A DNA stretch of 64,000 nucleotides from assembly GCA_958296125.1 (NCBI GenBank), contig OY282444.1, positions 3,629,623 to 3,693,622 of the forward strand. The letters run 5' to 3'. This document shows positions 1 through 8,263 of this stretch, in pieces. Origin of the DNA: an uncultured Poribacteria bacterium. GTDB lineage: Bacteria; Poribacteria; WGA-4E; PCPOR2b. A model generated the notes under the pieces. The model saw only the letters and a list, made by a program, of their open reading frames with translations. It was not told where the DNA came from and ran no database searches. Within the stretch, counting starts at the first letter, position 1; each line of letters opens with the position of its first letter. A program made the position numbers and the translations under genes.

Positions 1-86
1 CAGACTCCATCCGAACCGAAGAGCATCAGGCCCAACACACCCCACAGAAGCAACCTAAACTTGAGTTTACAAGGCAATCGGTTCAT
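1..86 (-). CDS. 5' end of a probable exported protein, cut by window edge
   Basis: An ATG at 84-86 on the minus strand opens a frame that stays open to base 1. The 28 visible residues start MNRLPCKLKF and continue as a hydrophobic run (LLLWGVLGLMLF), which looks like a signal peptide with a basic n-region. It follows the recR stop by 22 bases, so it may be the last member of that transcript. No clear Shine-Dalgarno is visible. The rest of the gene lies outside the window, so no function can be assigned. Confidence 0.45.
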   Translation of the reverse strand, partial: MNRLPCKLKFRLLLWGVLGLMLFGSDGV

Positions 87-108
87 TAGTTTGTTTTTTG
101 TTTTACGC

Positions 109-708
109 TTAAACGCGCCTGCGTCCTTCCAAGGCTTTCGCGAGCGTCACTGCGTCTATATACTCAAGATCGCCGCCGACCGGAATGCCGTAAGCAATTC
201 GAGTGAGGGTGATCTCAAGATTTTCGAGTTGTTTGGTCAAATAGAGCGCGGTTGCCTGCCCTTCAGTGGTGTAATTTGTTGCGAGGATGACCTCTTTGAC
301 ATCCTCACCGCGAATCCGCTGAAAAAGCTGGTCAATCCTGAGTTCTTTCGGCCCCACACCGTCCAACGGCGATAAAACACCCATGAGCGCATGGTATAAA
401 CCCTTGTACTCCCGTGTGCGCTCAATTGCTAAGAGATCATCCGGCTCTTCAATCACGCAAATCGTTCGGCGGTCACGTCTAGTATCCGTGCAGATATAAC
501 AGGGCTGTTGATCTGTGATATTTCCACAGACGGAGCAGTAGTCCAGATGAGTCTTTACCTCGGAGAGTGCCTGTGCCAGTTTAGTCGTGTCAGATTCGGG
601 CATTTTTAACATAAAAAATGCTAAACGTTGCGCCGTTTTGGCACCAATTGTAGGTAGCTTTTGCAACTCGTTGATAAGACGTGCCAGCGGTTCAGGATAA
701 TGGAGCAT
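109..708 (-). CDS. recR: Recombination mediator protein RecR
   Basis: RecR works with RecO (and RecF) to load RecA at single-strand gaps. The 199 aa are the normal family length. Visible in order: a helix-hairpin-helix region near residues 10-30 (LPTIGAKTAQRLA), a four-cysteine zinc finger at C58, C61, C70 and C73, and a Toprim domain from about residue 80 with the acidic EEPDDL segment, ending in EGRRRV. The start MLHYPEPLARL fits the family N-terminus, although no strong ribosome-binding site precedes it. The gene order dnaX-ybaB-recR is the classic bacterial arrangement, here with 263 bases between ybaB and recR. Confidence 0.97.
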   Translation of the reverse strand: MLHYPEPLARLINELQKLPTIGAKTAQRLAFFMLKMPESDTTKLAQALSEVKTHLDYCSVCGNITDQQPCYICTDTRRDRRTICVIEEPDDLLAIERTREYKGLYHALMGVLSPLDGVGPKELRIDQLFQRIRGEDVKEVILATNYTTEGQATALYLTKQLENLEITLTRIAYGIPVGGDLEYIDAVTLAKALEGRRRV

Positions 709-971
709 ACTTGGATTTTGGCCCGGCGCTCTACGCCAGAAGGGTCTGGCCCTTATAGTCAGAAGTTATGGATTTTGGATTGACAATTGACGTAAAAGTG
801 GGGGTTCACTTCAGGCAAAAAAGACTGCGTTTTTCACGCGGGAAAATCGATCGCAGCACCGCAGCACACAATCTGAAGTCAAGCTGATGGATTGTGGATC
901 ACAAACTAGGTCTCTGGCCTATTCCCTGAATGCTTACAAATCCGCAAACCGAAATCTATTGCCTGTCCTCC

Positions 972-1280
972 TCACATCAGCCCCGGAATTTTAACGCCTC
1001 CAGTCAATTTACTCATCTCTTGCGCCATCAACTCTTGCGCTTGATGCCGCGCTTCATTGACTGCGGCAACGATGAGATCTTCGAGCATTTCGATATCATC
1101 TGGATCAACAACCTCCGGTGAGATTGTGAGGGACACAAGTTCCTGCTGACCATTGGCGACCGCTGTTACCATGCCGCCGCCAACAGTTGCCTCGACAGTG
1201 CGGGTAGCGAGTTCTTCTTGAATATCAAGCATGCGCTGTTGCATCTTTTGCGCTTGTTTCATCAGATTATTCATATTCAT
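972..1280 (-). CDS. ybaB: YbaB/EbfC family nucleoid-associated protein
   Basis: A 102-aa protein of the YbaB/EbfC family, small dimeric DNA-binding proteins that coat the nucleoid. It starts MNMNNLMKQAQKMQQRMLDI, the typical family N-terminal helix, followed by the VEATVGGGMVTAVANGQQE beta segment and the acidic DPDDIEMLEDLIVAAVNEA helix. A GAGGG motif lies just upstream of the start. It sits between dnaX and recR, the usual conserved neighbourhood. The precise role of the family is still described mainly by its DNA binding. Confidence 0.95.
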   Translation of the reverse strand: MNMNNLMKQAQKMQQRMLDIQEELATRTVEATVGGGMVTAVANGQQELVSLTISPEVVDPDDIEMLEDLIVAAVNEARHQAQELMAQEMSKLTGGVKIPGLM

Positions 1281-1409
1281 TTGAATGCCCTCTCGTAAAT
1301 TTTGTTAAATAGTTGTGATTGCAGGTTCTATCATTAAGTATGGGCTGCGCCTTGTCCGCTTAGGTCCGTATTCCCGCGAGTGATAATACACTATGGCCTC
1401 CAACAAAGG

Positions 1410-3284
1410 TTATTTAGGTTCGATTTTAAGAATCTTCGCTTCAAACAGCTTAAGTGTCGGTGCGATCTCCGAATCCCGTTCGGCTTGGTGCCAGAGCATC
1501 ATTGGTGTTATTTCTTGGGACCGCCGAGGCGGAAGGGTTGCGTTGACATGAGGATTTGCGCTTTGAACAACAAAGCTAATTTGAACGGGTTCCCCTAGCA
1601 GATTGGTGAGCATTTCCTTGAGCAACCCCTTTTCGTCATCATCAATTAAGTCTGTATAGGCTGGGGGACAAGCAACTTTCAATTCTAATCCGGTGCTTGA
1701 CGGAGTTGCCTCCCCTTCGTTACTTGGCTGCGGGGTTGCGTCCTTCAAGTATTGATATAGTAACGTTTTTCCTCTGTCTTGTAGCCCTGCCAAGAGTTTT
1801 TCCCAGATCTTTGTCAACTCATTTGAATCAGACAGCCAGAGCCGCGCATCAGCGGGAGCGGATCTGATACGAGGTTGAGGTTGGTCCGCACGATCTTTAT
1901 CTGCATAAGTCTCAGCAGTAGAAACTGGCTTCGGCTTGACATGCACTTCTGAAGATAGCTGCGCTCTATGTTTTAAGGCTTGATTTTTTGCTATTTCTGA
2001 ATCTGTGTTGGATGCTGAAATTGGCGTGGAGGCAGAATCCCTTGGCGGAAGACTCCCAGTTGATTCGGGGACCGTTGGCGGCGCGTGGACTCTAATTGGG
2101 GCTTCTCCCCGGTCAATCTTATCCTCAATCTCTGATAGCCGTTTCAAAATCTTGGTTAGCTGGATACCTTCTTGGATTGAGCAAGCATCAATCAGCGCAG
2201 ATTCAAGGTGGATTTGTGCATATCCATGCCGCTTGATTTCACTGCTTGTTCGCATCAGAATTTTGATAATCCGGGAGAGGCGTTCTGGAGAGGCTAGATG
2301 CGCTTTCTGCTTCATTAGTCCTAGTTCTGATTTAGATGCTTGGATTAGACTCTCTAAATGTGATTCAATGGCTAAGAGCCTCAAATTTCTGAAACAGGTA
2401 ATCTGTTGATGAAGACATTGGGTCAAATCTGTCCCATTCTTTACCAACTTATCGAGGGATTGGAGGGCCGCTGGCAAATCACATCGCAGAATGGCATCAA
2501 CCAATTCATTTATCAGATAACTTGAACCGAACCCCAGTATCTGGTTAATCTGATCCACATCGAGGTCTTTCCCGATTGATGCAGTCAGTCGTTCTAACAA
2601 ATTCTCGGCATCCCTCAGACAACCCTCCGATTGCAGAGAAATCAGCGATAATCCTTGTGCATCAATATGGATAGCTTCGGCTTCACAGATGGCTTGCAGC
2701 CGTCCCATGATTTGATCCTGCTCCATGTAGCGAAAATCAAAATCTTGGCAGCGGGATACAATCGTCTTCGGGATTCTGTGGTGTTCGGTTGTTGCGAGGA
2801 TAAAGATGACGTGCGGCGGGGGCTCTTCAAGCGTTTTCAGAAGGGCATTAAATGCTTCTTGCGTGAGCATATGCGCTTCGTCAATGATGTAGATTTTATA
2901 ACGGCACGCAGCAGGAGCCAGCTTAGTATTCTCGCGTAGCTCGCGGATGGGGTCAATACCTCGATTGGAGGCAGCGTCCATCTCAACGACATCGAATGAA
3001 CGTCCCTGAGAGATTTCCGAGCAGAACTGGCAATCATTGCAAGGTTCAGCCGTGAGTTCTTGGCTAAACTCGGTTTCTCGCTGACGATTGGGGCAATTCA
3101 CCGCTTTCGCGAGGAGGCGGGCAACCGTTGTTTTCCCGGTGCCCCTTGGCCCCCAAAACAGATAGGCATGGCCAATCCGATCCGATAGGATTTGATTGCT
3201 TAGGGTGGTTATCACATGCGCCTGCCCAACCACATCTTGAAATGATTGGGGACGCCATTTCTGAGCTAAAACCTCGTAAGACAT
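1410..3284 (-). CDS. dnaX: DNA polymerase III subunit gamma/tau
   Basis: Clamp-loader ATPase subunit of the replicative polymerase, 624 aa from the chosen start. The ATG at 3282-3284 (MSYEVLAQKWRPQ) has a textbook GGAGGTAATT ribosome site directly upstream, so the longer open frame to 3377 is rejected. Seen in the protein: Walker A GPRGTGKTT at about 46-54, a zinc-binding set C64, C82, C85 and C88, Walker B DEAH at 135-138, sensor LATTE, and the SRC arginine finger near 178. A long polar, low-complexity linker and a C-terminal tau-like domain follow. I see no convincing programmed frameshift signal for a separate gamma form. Confidence 0.97.
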   Translation of the reverse strand: MSYEVLAQKWRPQSFQDVVGQAHVITTLSNQILSDRIGHAYLFWGPRGTGKTTVARLLAKAVNCPNRQRETEFSQELTAEPCNDCQFCSEISQGRSFDVVEMDAASNRGIDPIRELRENTKLAPAACRYKIYIIDEAHMLTQEAFNALLKTLEEPPPHVIFILATTEHHRIPKTIVSRCQDFDFRYMEQDQIMGRLQAICEAEAIHIDAQGLSLISLQSEGCLRDAENLLERLTASIGKDLDVDQINQILGFGSSYLINELVDAILRCDLPAALQSLDKLVKNGTDLTQCLHQQITCFRNLRLLAIESHLESLIQASKSELGLMKQKAHLASPERLSRIIKILMRTSSEIKRHGYAQIHLESALIDACSIQEGIQLTKILKRLSEIEDKIDRGEAPIRVHAPPTVPESTGSLPPRDSASTPISASNTDSEIAKNQALKHRAQLSSEVHVKPKPVSTAETYADKDRADQPQPRIRSAPADARLWLSDSNELTKIWEKLLAGLQDRGKTLLYQYLKDATPQPSNEGEATPSSTGLELKVACPPAYTDLIDDDEKGLLKEMLTNLLGEPVQISFVVQSANPHVNATLPPRRSQEITPMMLWHQAERDSEIAPTLKLFEAKILKIEPK

Positions 3285-3380
3285 AATTACCTCCATTGGG
3301 CGAAGCGGGGTTGACCCAAGGGATTCTATCTGACGAAAGAGAAAGGGGGAGGAGGATAAAAAATCCTGGCCATGCACCTA

Positions 3381-3645
3381 GAGCTTGACAAGTTCCCCCA
3401 AGCGTCACCCAAGCAGTTAGCTCCGACCGGGCTTCCCTGCGTCACACCCCCAGATTATCTGCCGCTGCTTCCTTCCGGACCTGACGGGATTTGATAATTG
3501 CGAGTTGCTCAGGACCCAATCTTCATTACCACTTACGTGGGCCAGTCCTCAAAAGAAGCTCGCCGCACAATAGGAATTCAGCCCTGCTATAGCGGATTGC
3601 AGGTTCAGGGCACCGCTACCTCCCCGCTTAGCATAGCCAAGTCTC
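3381..3645 (-). ncRNA. ffs: Signal recognition particle RNA, large bacterial type
   Basis: The minus strand carries the invariant SRP core GTCAGGTCCGGAAGGAAGCA (near 3453-3473), the binding site of Ffh. About 120-150 bases 5' of it lies the Alu-domain signature GGGGAGGTAGCGGTGCCCTG with GCAATCCGCTATAGCAGGGC, as in the approximately 265-270 nt SRP RNAs of Bacillus, Thermus and similar bacteria. The ends pair (GAGACTTG at the 5' end with CAAGCTC at the 3' end), which sets the boundaries to within a few bases. This is therefore the long form and not the short 4.5S form of proteobacteria. It lies upstream of dnaX, a common location. Confidence 0.93.
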
Positions 3646-3659
3646 GACAGAGGTGATAA

Positions 3660-3750
3660 TGGCGGAGAGAGTGGGATTCGAACCCACGGTACAGTTGCCT
3701 GCACACATGATTTCCAATCATGCCAGTTCAACCAACTCCTGCATCTCTCC
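3660..3750 (-). tRNA. tRNA-Ser(GGA)
   Basis: Ninety-one bases including an encoded CCA. It has the long variable arm typical of serine tRNA, a GGTTCGAATCCC T arm, and anticodon GGA in the loop of the ATGATTGGAAATCAT stem-loop. The acceptor stem GGAGAGA pairs with TCTCTCC and the discriminator is G, the serine identity base. It is the last gene of a minus-strand tRNA cluster starting near 4840. Confidence 0.95.
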
Positions 3751-3855
3751 GAAAATCTTGAGCAGCACATGATTTCCAGCTATCGTTCTATAGCAGAAAA
3801 CCTGTCCCGTGCTGTCCCAAAGTGTGTTCCAACCATTAACGATTGGAAAAATCGA

Positions 3856-3928
3856 TGGAGCAGACGGGATTTGAACCCGTGGCCTCATCCGTGCGAGGGA
3901 TGCGCTCTCCCAACTGAGCCACTGCCCC
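3856..3928 (-). tRNA. tRNA-Ala(CGC)
   Basis: Seventy-three bases. The acceptor GGGGCAG pairs with CTGCTCC and contains the G3-U70 wobble pair, the main alanine identity element. The anticodon stem CATCC/GGATG encloses CTCGCAC, giving anticodon CGC. The discriminator is A and CCA is not encoded. Confidence 0.94.
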
Positions 3929-3934
3929 AAAAGG

Positions 3935-4023
3935 CGGAGAGAGTGGGATTCGAACCCACGGTGACGATAACGCCACAACAGTTTTCGAGACTGTCCTGTT
4001 CAACCAGGCTCCAGCATCTCTCC
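3935..4023 (-). tRNA. tRNA-Ser(CGA)
   Basis: Serine-type tRNA with a long variable arm. The anticodon loop in CAGTCTCGAAAACTG reads CGA. Acceptor GGAGAGA/TCTCTCC and discriminator G match the neighbouring tRNA-Ser(GGA), and the flanking sequence is also alike, which suggests the serine genes arose by duplication. CCA is not fully encoded. Confidence 0.94.
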
Positions 4024-4029
4024 AAAAAT

Positions 4030-4479
4030 TTAAGTTCGCCGACCTCGAAAAAAGGATTTGAGCAGATAGCTACTTTCCGCTGCTAAAATCCCCTGTGTGA
4101 CATCCACTTGATGATTGAGTCGTTCGTCTTGTAATAGGTTGAACAGTGTCCCCGCAGCACCAGCCTTTGGATCTGAGGCGGCGTAAACAACTCGCGGGAT
4201 GCGAGCCAAGACGATTCCTCCACAACACATCGGACACGGTTCCAAAGTTACATAAAGGGTCGTATCCGTTACACGCCAATCACCGACGGAGGAAGCAGCC
4301 AATCGAATCGCAATCAGTTCTGCGTGAGCGGTTGGATCCTTTGTGCCTTCCCGCCCATTGTGAGCGCGAGCAAGAGCAGTTCCGTCCTTGATGATAATCG
4401 CACCGACGGGAACTTCACCGAGGGCAGCACCCTGACGAGCAACCGCAAGGGCTTCACGCATCCAAAACTGATCCGACAT
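4030..4479 (-). CDS. tadA: tRNA-specific adenosine deaminase TadA
   Basis: TadA converts A34 to inosine in the anticodon of tRNA-Arg(ACG). From the ATG at 4477-4479 the protein has 149 aa, the family length. It shows the zinc deaminase motifs: HAE at residues 52-54 (with catalytic E54) and PCPMC with C82 and C85. A longer frame runs to 4563 but has no ribosome site and abuts the tRNA-Arg gene, so the inner start MSDQFWMREAL is preferred; its own ribosome site is weak too. The gene lies between tRNA genes and directly downstream of tRNA-Arg(ACG), its expected substrate. Confidence 0.95.
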   Translation of the reverse strand: MSDQFWMREALAVARQGAALGEVPVGAIIIKDGTALARAHNGREGTKDPTAHAELIAIRLAASSVGDWRVTDTTLYVTLEPCPMCCGGIVLARIPRVVYAASDPKAGAAGTLFNLLQDERLNHQVDVTQGILAAESSYLLKSFFRGRRT

Positions 4480-4565
4480 TGCAAAAGATCGAAACAGGGC
4501 ATTTGCCCCAATTCGCACTTCCAGCCCCGCAGCCAAAGCCGCGGGACCGAAAACGCATATCATTA

Positions 4566-4639
4566 AGCGCCCGAGAGGATTTGAACCCCCGACCTTCTGA
4601 TCCGTAGTCAGATGCTCTGATCCACTGAGCTACAGGCGC
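4566..4639 (-). tRNA. tRNA-Arg(ACG)
   Basis: Seventy-four bases. The acceptor GCGCCTG pairs with CGGGCGC, the anticodon stem TCTGA/TCAGA encloses CTACGGA giving ACG, and the T loop is TTCAAAT. This is the tRNA whose A34 becomes inosine through TadA, encoded immediately downstream. The discriminator appears to be T, which is unusual. CCA is not encoded. Confidence 0.93.
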
Positions 4640-4648
4640 ATAGGAAAT

Positions 4649-4738
4649 TGGCGGAGGAGGTGGGATTCGAACCCACGATGGCGGTTAAGCCATAACTGCT
4701 TAGCAGGCAGCCCAGTTCAACCACTCCTGCACCCCTCC
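4649..4738 (-). tRNA. tRNA-Ser(GCT)
   Basis: Ninety bases with encoded CCA. It has a long variable arm, anticodon GCT within CTGCCTGCTAAGCAG, acceptor GGAGGGG against CCTCCTCC-type sequence, and discriminator G. It belongs to the minus-strand tRNA cluster. Confidence 0.94.
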
Positions 4739-4752
4739 ACATTTTGGAATAA

Positions 4753-4840
4753 TGGCGGTGGGAGTAGGATTCGAACCCACGGTGACTTGCGCCACAACGG
4801 TTTTCAAGACCGCCGCTTTCGACCTCTCAGCCATCCCACC
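4753..4840 (-). tRNA. tRNA-Ser(TGA)
   Basis: Eighty-eight bases with encoded CCA. It has a long variable arm, anticodon TGA in CGGTCTTGAAAACCG, acceptor GGTGGGA/TCCCACC and discriminator G. It is the first gene of the tRNA cluster, and the promoter-bearing repeat at 4858-5077 lies directly upstream and points toward it. Confidence 0.94.
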
Positions 4841-4857
4841 GAAAAAGCACCCTTATT

Positions 4858-5077
4858 TTGACATACTCCCGAACCTAAAGGATTGGGATTCTCACCCGTT
4901 CTCCATTCCAAGAGCCCCAGCCCTTTAGGAGTCGAATTGTGGTATCAACAAGGATAACGGGGCGACCTCCGACCTACATCCTCCCTGGTCTCGGAACGGA
5001 CTCCCCTCGCGGAGACTATTACAAGTGTAACACGTTGCACCTACAAAGTCAACAAAAAAAATGCTAAAACAAGCCTG
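4858..5077 (-). mobile_element. IS200/IS605-like non-autonomous remnant (copy A), possibly encoding an omega-RNA-like transcript
   Basis: On the minus strand the element ends GAGAATCCCAATCCTTTAGG...GTATGTCAA, resembling the right end of IS200/IS605 elements where TnpB guide RNAs terminate. About 200 bases away both copies in the window share TTAGCAT, a promoter (here TTGACT, 17 bases, TACACT at 5024-5052) and a hairpin CTCCGCGAGGGGAG with a GCGA tetraloop. The middle differs between copies. No transposase or TnpB frame is present. Copy B is at 11022-11200. Family assignment rests on remembered end motifs. Confidence 0.5.
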
Positions 5078-5680
5078 ATCACCTATCCTTCGGAACGGGA
5101 TCTGTATTCCAAACATGCCTGTCCCCCTGGTCTCGGCACGGACGATCTATCGGGGAATGTTTGGGCTTTAGACCTAAAGGATTTTAGGTAAGAAAAAAAG
5201 AAGCGTTGTCAAGAATCATTGAGCGCTTTAGGGTCATTTAATTCTCCTGTAGGTCGAAGACTCTCGGAACTTGCATCCCGATTTATCGGGGAGCGACTTA
5301 TCCCACAGAACCGACAGAATGCTCAGAAATGAATCATAGCGTGAGTTCTGAGGCATTTCTTGTTCTATCAAGTTGTCCGGTTTACCCTGAAAACTTCGAA
5401 ACTTTCGAGTGCTACTCAACATGTTTGACTGGCAGCTTAGGTTAAACTTATATTGACTACAAAACTTGTGATTTGCTTGCATCCATTTGGCAATGTGGAT
5501 ATAATATCGAATTATTGCAATACTGCACTGAAACAGCGATCGGTGCGGACTGGGATATTCATCAAGAAGATCGCCCGTGTTTTGAGGGCACTTCCATCGA
5601 GCTAAACAGAGCTCAATGCAAACCGAACACTTTATACGTTTTTGTATGAGGTGTTTCAGGTTGAAAGGTACAGAGACTGA
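5078..5680. other. Intergenic stretch without a supported gene
   Basis: About 600 bases separate copy A of the IS-like remnant from the binding-protein gene. It includes a short motif (CCTGGTCTCGGCACGGAC near 5127-5144) related to segments inside both IS-like copies, at 29527, and more loosely at 52545. It also has a TTTAGGGTCATTTAAT element near 5229 that recurs inverted near 29615. A minus-strand open frame (5234-5692) encodes nothing I recognise and has no ribosome site. The region looks like eroded mobile or repeat DNA. Confidence 0.4.
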
Positions 5681-6922
5681 ATGATACATCAAGAAATGCG
5701 CGAGATTTTCAGAAATTGGAACAAGGTCTTTTTTTATACCGTGAACTATTTAGTTCTAATCATGGGAATCCTGCTTTTTTTTCCAGGGTGCGAGGCTGTC
5801 CAACAACTGCTCCCATCATTGTCAGATACAAGCGATGAGGATGCCATTAAAATTGGCTTTCTCTACACCACGCCGAACCGAAATAACAGTCGGCACGGGG
5901 CAGAATTAGCGACAATGCAACTGAACGAAGCAGGGGGGGTAAGCGGCATACCGATACAACTAATCGCTCGCGGTATACCAACACAACGCTTCATAAACGA
6001 GAATATAAACGATACGGAATATGTCGCAGGACTAGCACTGGAATTGATTGTCGAAGAGGAGGTATCCGCAATCGTCGGCCCCAACCGTTCAACCTATGCC
6101 GTGGTTGTCGGGGAAATTGTCCAAAATCACGGGATACCGATGATGGCAACATCCGCCACCAACCCGTCTGTCACCGCTGCAGGTGACTTTGTGTTTATGG
6201 CAGCATTCACCGACGACTTCCAGGGGGTAGCAATGGCTGCATTTGCCCTCCAGGATTTAGGAGCTCGAACCGCTGCGGTCCTCACACACAAGGGAGATGT
6301 CTATTCGGAAGGTTTATCGCAAACCTTTATTGACAACTTCGCCGCTCATGGGGGTGAGGTGGTAGCTGATGAATTTTATACGGCGGGGGATACTGATTTT
6401 ACCACACAACTGACCGCAATCGCTGAAGCTGCACCGGACATCATCTTTAGCACCGGTTTCATCCCCGAAGTCCCTTTAGGGGTTCAGCAGGCGAGGGAGG
6501 AGATTGGAATAACAGCGACCTTTATCGGCAGCGATAGTTGGGATAACGTGGCGTTAATTCCTGCAGCAGGGGCGGCTATTGACGGGAGTTTCTTCAGTAG
6601 CAGCTTTTCGGCGGAGGCGGAACCGAGTGATTTGGGCGAAGATGCCTATCAATTTGTGACCGCCTACACCGCAATGTTTGGCACCGTTCCCGACGGCGGT
6701 GCTGCATTAGGATATGATGCGCTCCGGCTGGTGGTTCAGGCGATGCGTCGTGCGGACGACTTGACACCAACGGCGATTCGCGAGCAACTCGCGGCGACCA
6801 TGAACTATAGCGGAGCAACCTTTATCTCTGGCTACGATGAAAACCGACATACATCTAAGAGCGTGGTCATCAAACACGTTGTCAATGGCGAAGTGCAGTT
6901 CCACAAATTGATTGAACCGTAA
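5681..6922 (+). CDS. ABC-type branched-chain amino acid-like substrate-binding lipoprotein
   Basis: A 413-aa periplasmic binding protein of the Leu/Ile/Val-binding (type 1) family, which captures a small substrate for an ABC importer or sensor. After a hydrophobic segment the sequence FPGC at residues 34-37 is a plausible lipobox, so it is probably membrane anchored. The mature part starts IKIGFLYTT and contains the family segments GAELATMQLNEAGGVSGIPI, VSAIVGPNRSTYAVVVGEIV and an alternating second lobe up to the C-terminus. No permease or ATPase genes lie nearby. The ligand cannot be deduced. A start at 5696 is also possible. Confidence 0.85.
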   Translation: MIHQEMREIFRNWNKVFFYTVNYLVLIMGILLFFPGCEAVQQLLPSLSDTSDEDAIKIGFLYTTPNRNNSRHGAELATMQLNEAGGVSGIPIQLIARGIPTQRFINENINDTEYVAGLALELIVEEEVSAIVGPNRSTYAVVVGEIVQNHGIPMMATSATNPSVTAAGDFVFMAAFTDDFQGVAMAAFALQDLGARTAAVLTHKGDVYSEGLSQTFIDNFAAHGGEVVADEFYTAGDTDFTTQLTAIAEAAPDIIFSTGFIPEVPLGVQQAREEIGITATFIGSDSWDNVALIPAAGAAIDGSFFSSSFSAEAEPSDLGEDAYQFVTAYTAMFGTVPDGGAALGYDALRLVVQAMRRADDLTPTAIREQLAATMNYSGATFISGYDENRHTSKSVVIKHVVNGEVQFHKLIEP

Positions 6923-7087
6923 TTAACAAGATTAAACCGCTATTCCTCAACCAATTTTGATGTTTTGATGTTCAAGACTAAAGCAAGTTTTTATCCTATG
7001 TCTACGGACTTGGGACAAAGACCTGAGGGAGTCTTTGGGTAAACTATTTTGTTCATTTTTTTATTATCAGTAGGAGGACAAATCGGT

Positions 7088-7924
7088 ATGACCAGCTCAA
7101 ATAGTGATAGGGCATATACGATGGGACGCAGCAAGGAAGAGACAGAACGGTTGATTCAGCAGTCAGGGCTGTATGAAGATATAACAGGACGGCTTCTCAG
7201 GGATGCAGGCCTTTTTACTGGAATGAAGGTGCTTGACATTGGCAGTGGTGCCGGGGATGTGACGTTCGCTGCCGCAGAATTGGTTGGGGGTGAGGGGGAG
7301 GTCCTCGGTGTCGATATGAACCCGGAGATCCTCGAAACTGCCCGAACACGAGCGCAGGCAGCAGGTTTGGCAAACGTCCAATTCGTAGTGGGGGATGCCC
7401 AAACCCTCAACCTACCAAACGACTTTGATGCCCTTATCGGACGCTTGGTCTTGGTCTATCTACCTAATCCTGCGGATACCTTAAAACAGCTCGCAACACA
7501 CCTGCGCCCGGGGGGGATTATTGCTTTTCAGGATGTTGATTTCTCGACCTACTCGTCAATTGCTCGCCCGGAGACCCCGATGATGAACCAGTTAGCTGAG
7601 TGGGGTGTAGAGGTATTTCGGCGTTCAGGGGCGAATGTTGGAATGGGACTTGACCTATACGGCACTTTTGTCGATGCAGGCTTGCCTGAACCGAGTCTAC
7701 AGTATGCCGCCCCGGTGGGCGGGCCAGAAACGTGGATAGGTTACCAATTCATAGCGGACGCTTTTCGCAGTATGCTCCCGCTCTTGGAAGCATACGGGAT
7801 CGCGACTGCTGAAGAGGTTGATTTGGAAACGCTTGCCCAGCGGCTTCGGACGGAAGTCGTTGCATCGAAACGCCCGCTCATCTTGCCGCCGCATGTCACG
7901 GCTTGGACGCAACTTCCAACGTAA
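7088..7924 (+). CDS. SAM-dependent class I methyltransferase
   Basis: A 278-aa enzyme starting MTSSNSDRAYTMGRSKEET. The ATG at 7088 has AGGAGG ten bases upstream, so the TTG-initiated longer frame from 7049 is rejected. The SAM-binding motif I is VLDIGSGAGDVTFAAAE, followed by an acidic loop (VLGVDMNPEILE) and the GDAQTL motif, a standard Rossmann-like methyltransferase core. The N-terminal segment with repeated arginine/glutamate resembles UbiE/Methyltransf_11 members. The substrate is unknown and neighbours give no clue. Confidence 0.85.
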   Translation: MTSSNSDRAYTMGRSKEETERLIQQSGLYEDITGRLLRDAGLFTGMKVLDIGSGAGDVTFAAAELVGGEGEVLGVDMNPEILETARTRAQAAGLANVQFVVGDAQTLNLPNDFDALIGRLVLVYLPNPADTLKQLATHLRPGGIIAFQDVDFSTYSSIARPETPMMNQLAEWGVEVFRRSGANVGMGLDLYGTFVDAGLPEPSLQYAAPVGGPETWIGYQFIADAFRSMLPLLEAYGIATAEEVDLETLAQRLRTEVVASKRPLILPPHVTAWTQLPT

Positions 7925-8263
7925 AGAAACGATTGTCCCATTTTCCCGTTCCCCGTTTACGTCTCCCCCTGACAAGAGAGGGAGATGTAGGGTTATTTAG
8001 TTTTCAGTTTTGGCTCATACCCCTTGTTTGTAAGTGCGCGTTTATCGCGCCTTCTTGTGCTAGTGGTCGAGGTTGTCTTTTATCCGTGTCAGCCGTCAAT
8101 CCGTGTTTATCCGTGATTCAGACAATAATAAGGGAGAATTAGTTGTAAGGAAAAAAAGATTATTGTGCCCTATGGGTAGAGCTCCTGCGCTGTTGGAGCG
8201 GGTAGGGTGTCCTGTTCGCAATCTGACAGATTGCCTTACGGCGCAGCCTGCGTGGGATGGGCT
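7925..8263. other. Intergenic stretch with short repeats
   Basis: No supported gene lies between the methyltransferase and the convergent vWA protein. I see three close copies of ATCCGTG (8081-8115) and one copy of a GGGTTATTTAGTTTTC element near 7989 that recurs near 29349 (GGGCTATTTAGTTTTC). Nothing else is recognisable. Confidence 0.4.

Noticed and set aside
1979-1998. A six-A run in dnaX considered as a programmed frameshift site for the gamma form
   Set aside because: It is not an A-AAA-AAG-type slippery heptamer and no clear stem-loop or internal Shine-Dalgarno supports it.
4480-4563. Extra 28 codons at the N-terminus of the tadA open frame
   Set aside because: The extension abuts tRNA-Arg(ACG), has no ribosome site, and would make TadA longer than its family; the start at 4479 fits the family length.
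5234-5692. A 152-codon minus-strand frame that might be a transposase remnant
   Set aside because: No transposase motif could be identified, there is no ribosome site, and the frame overlaps the start of the binding-protein gene.
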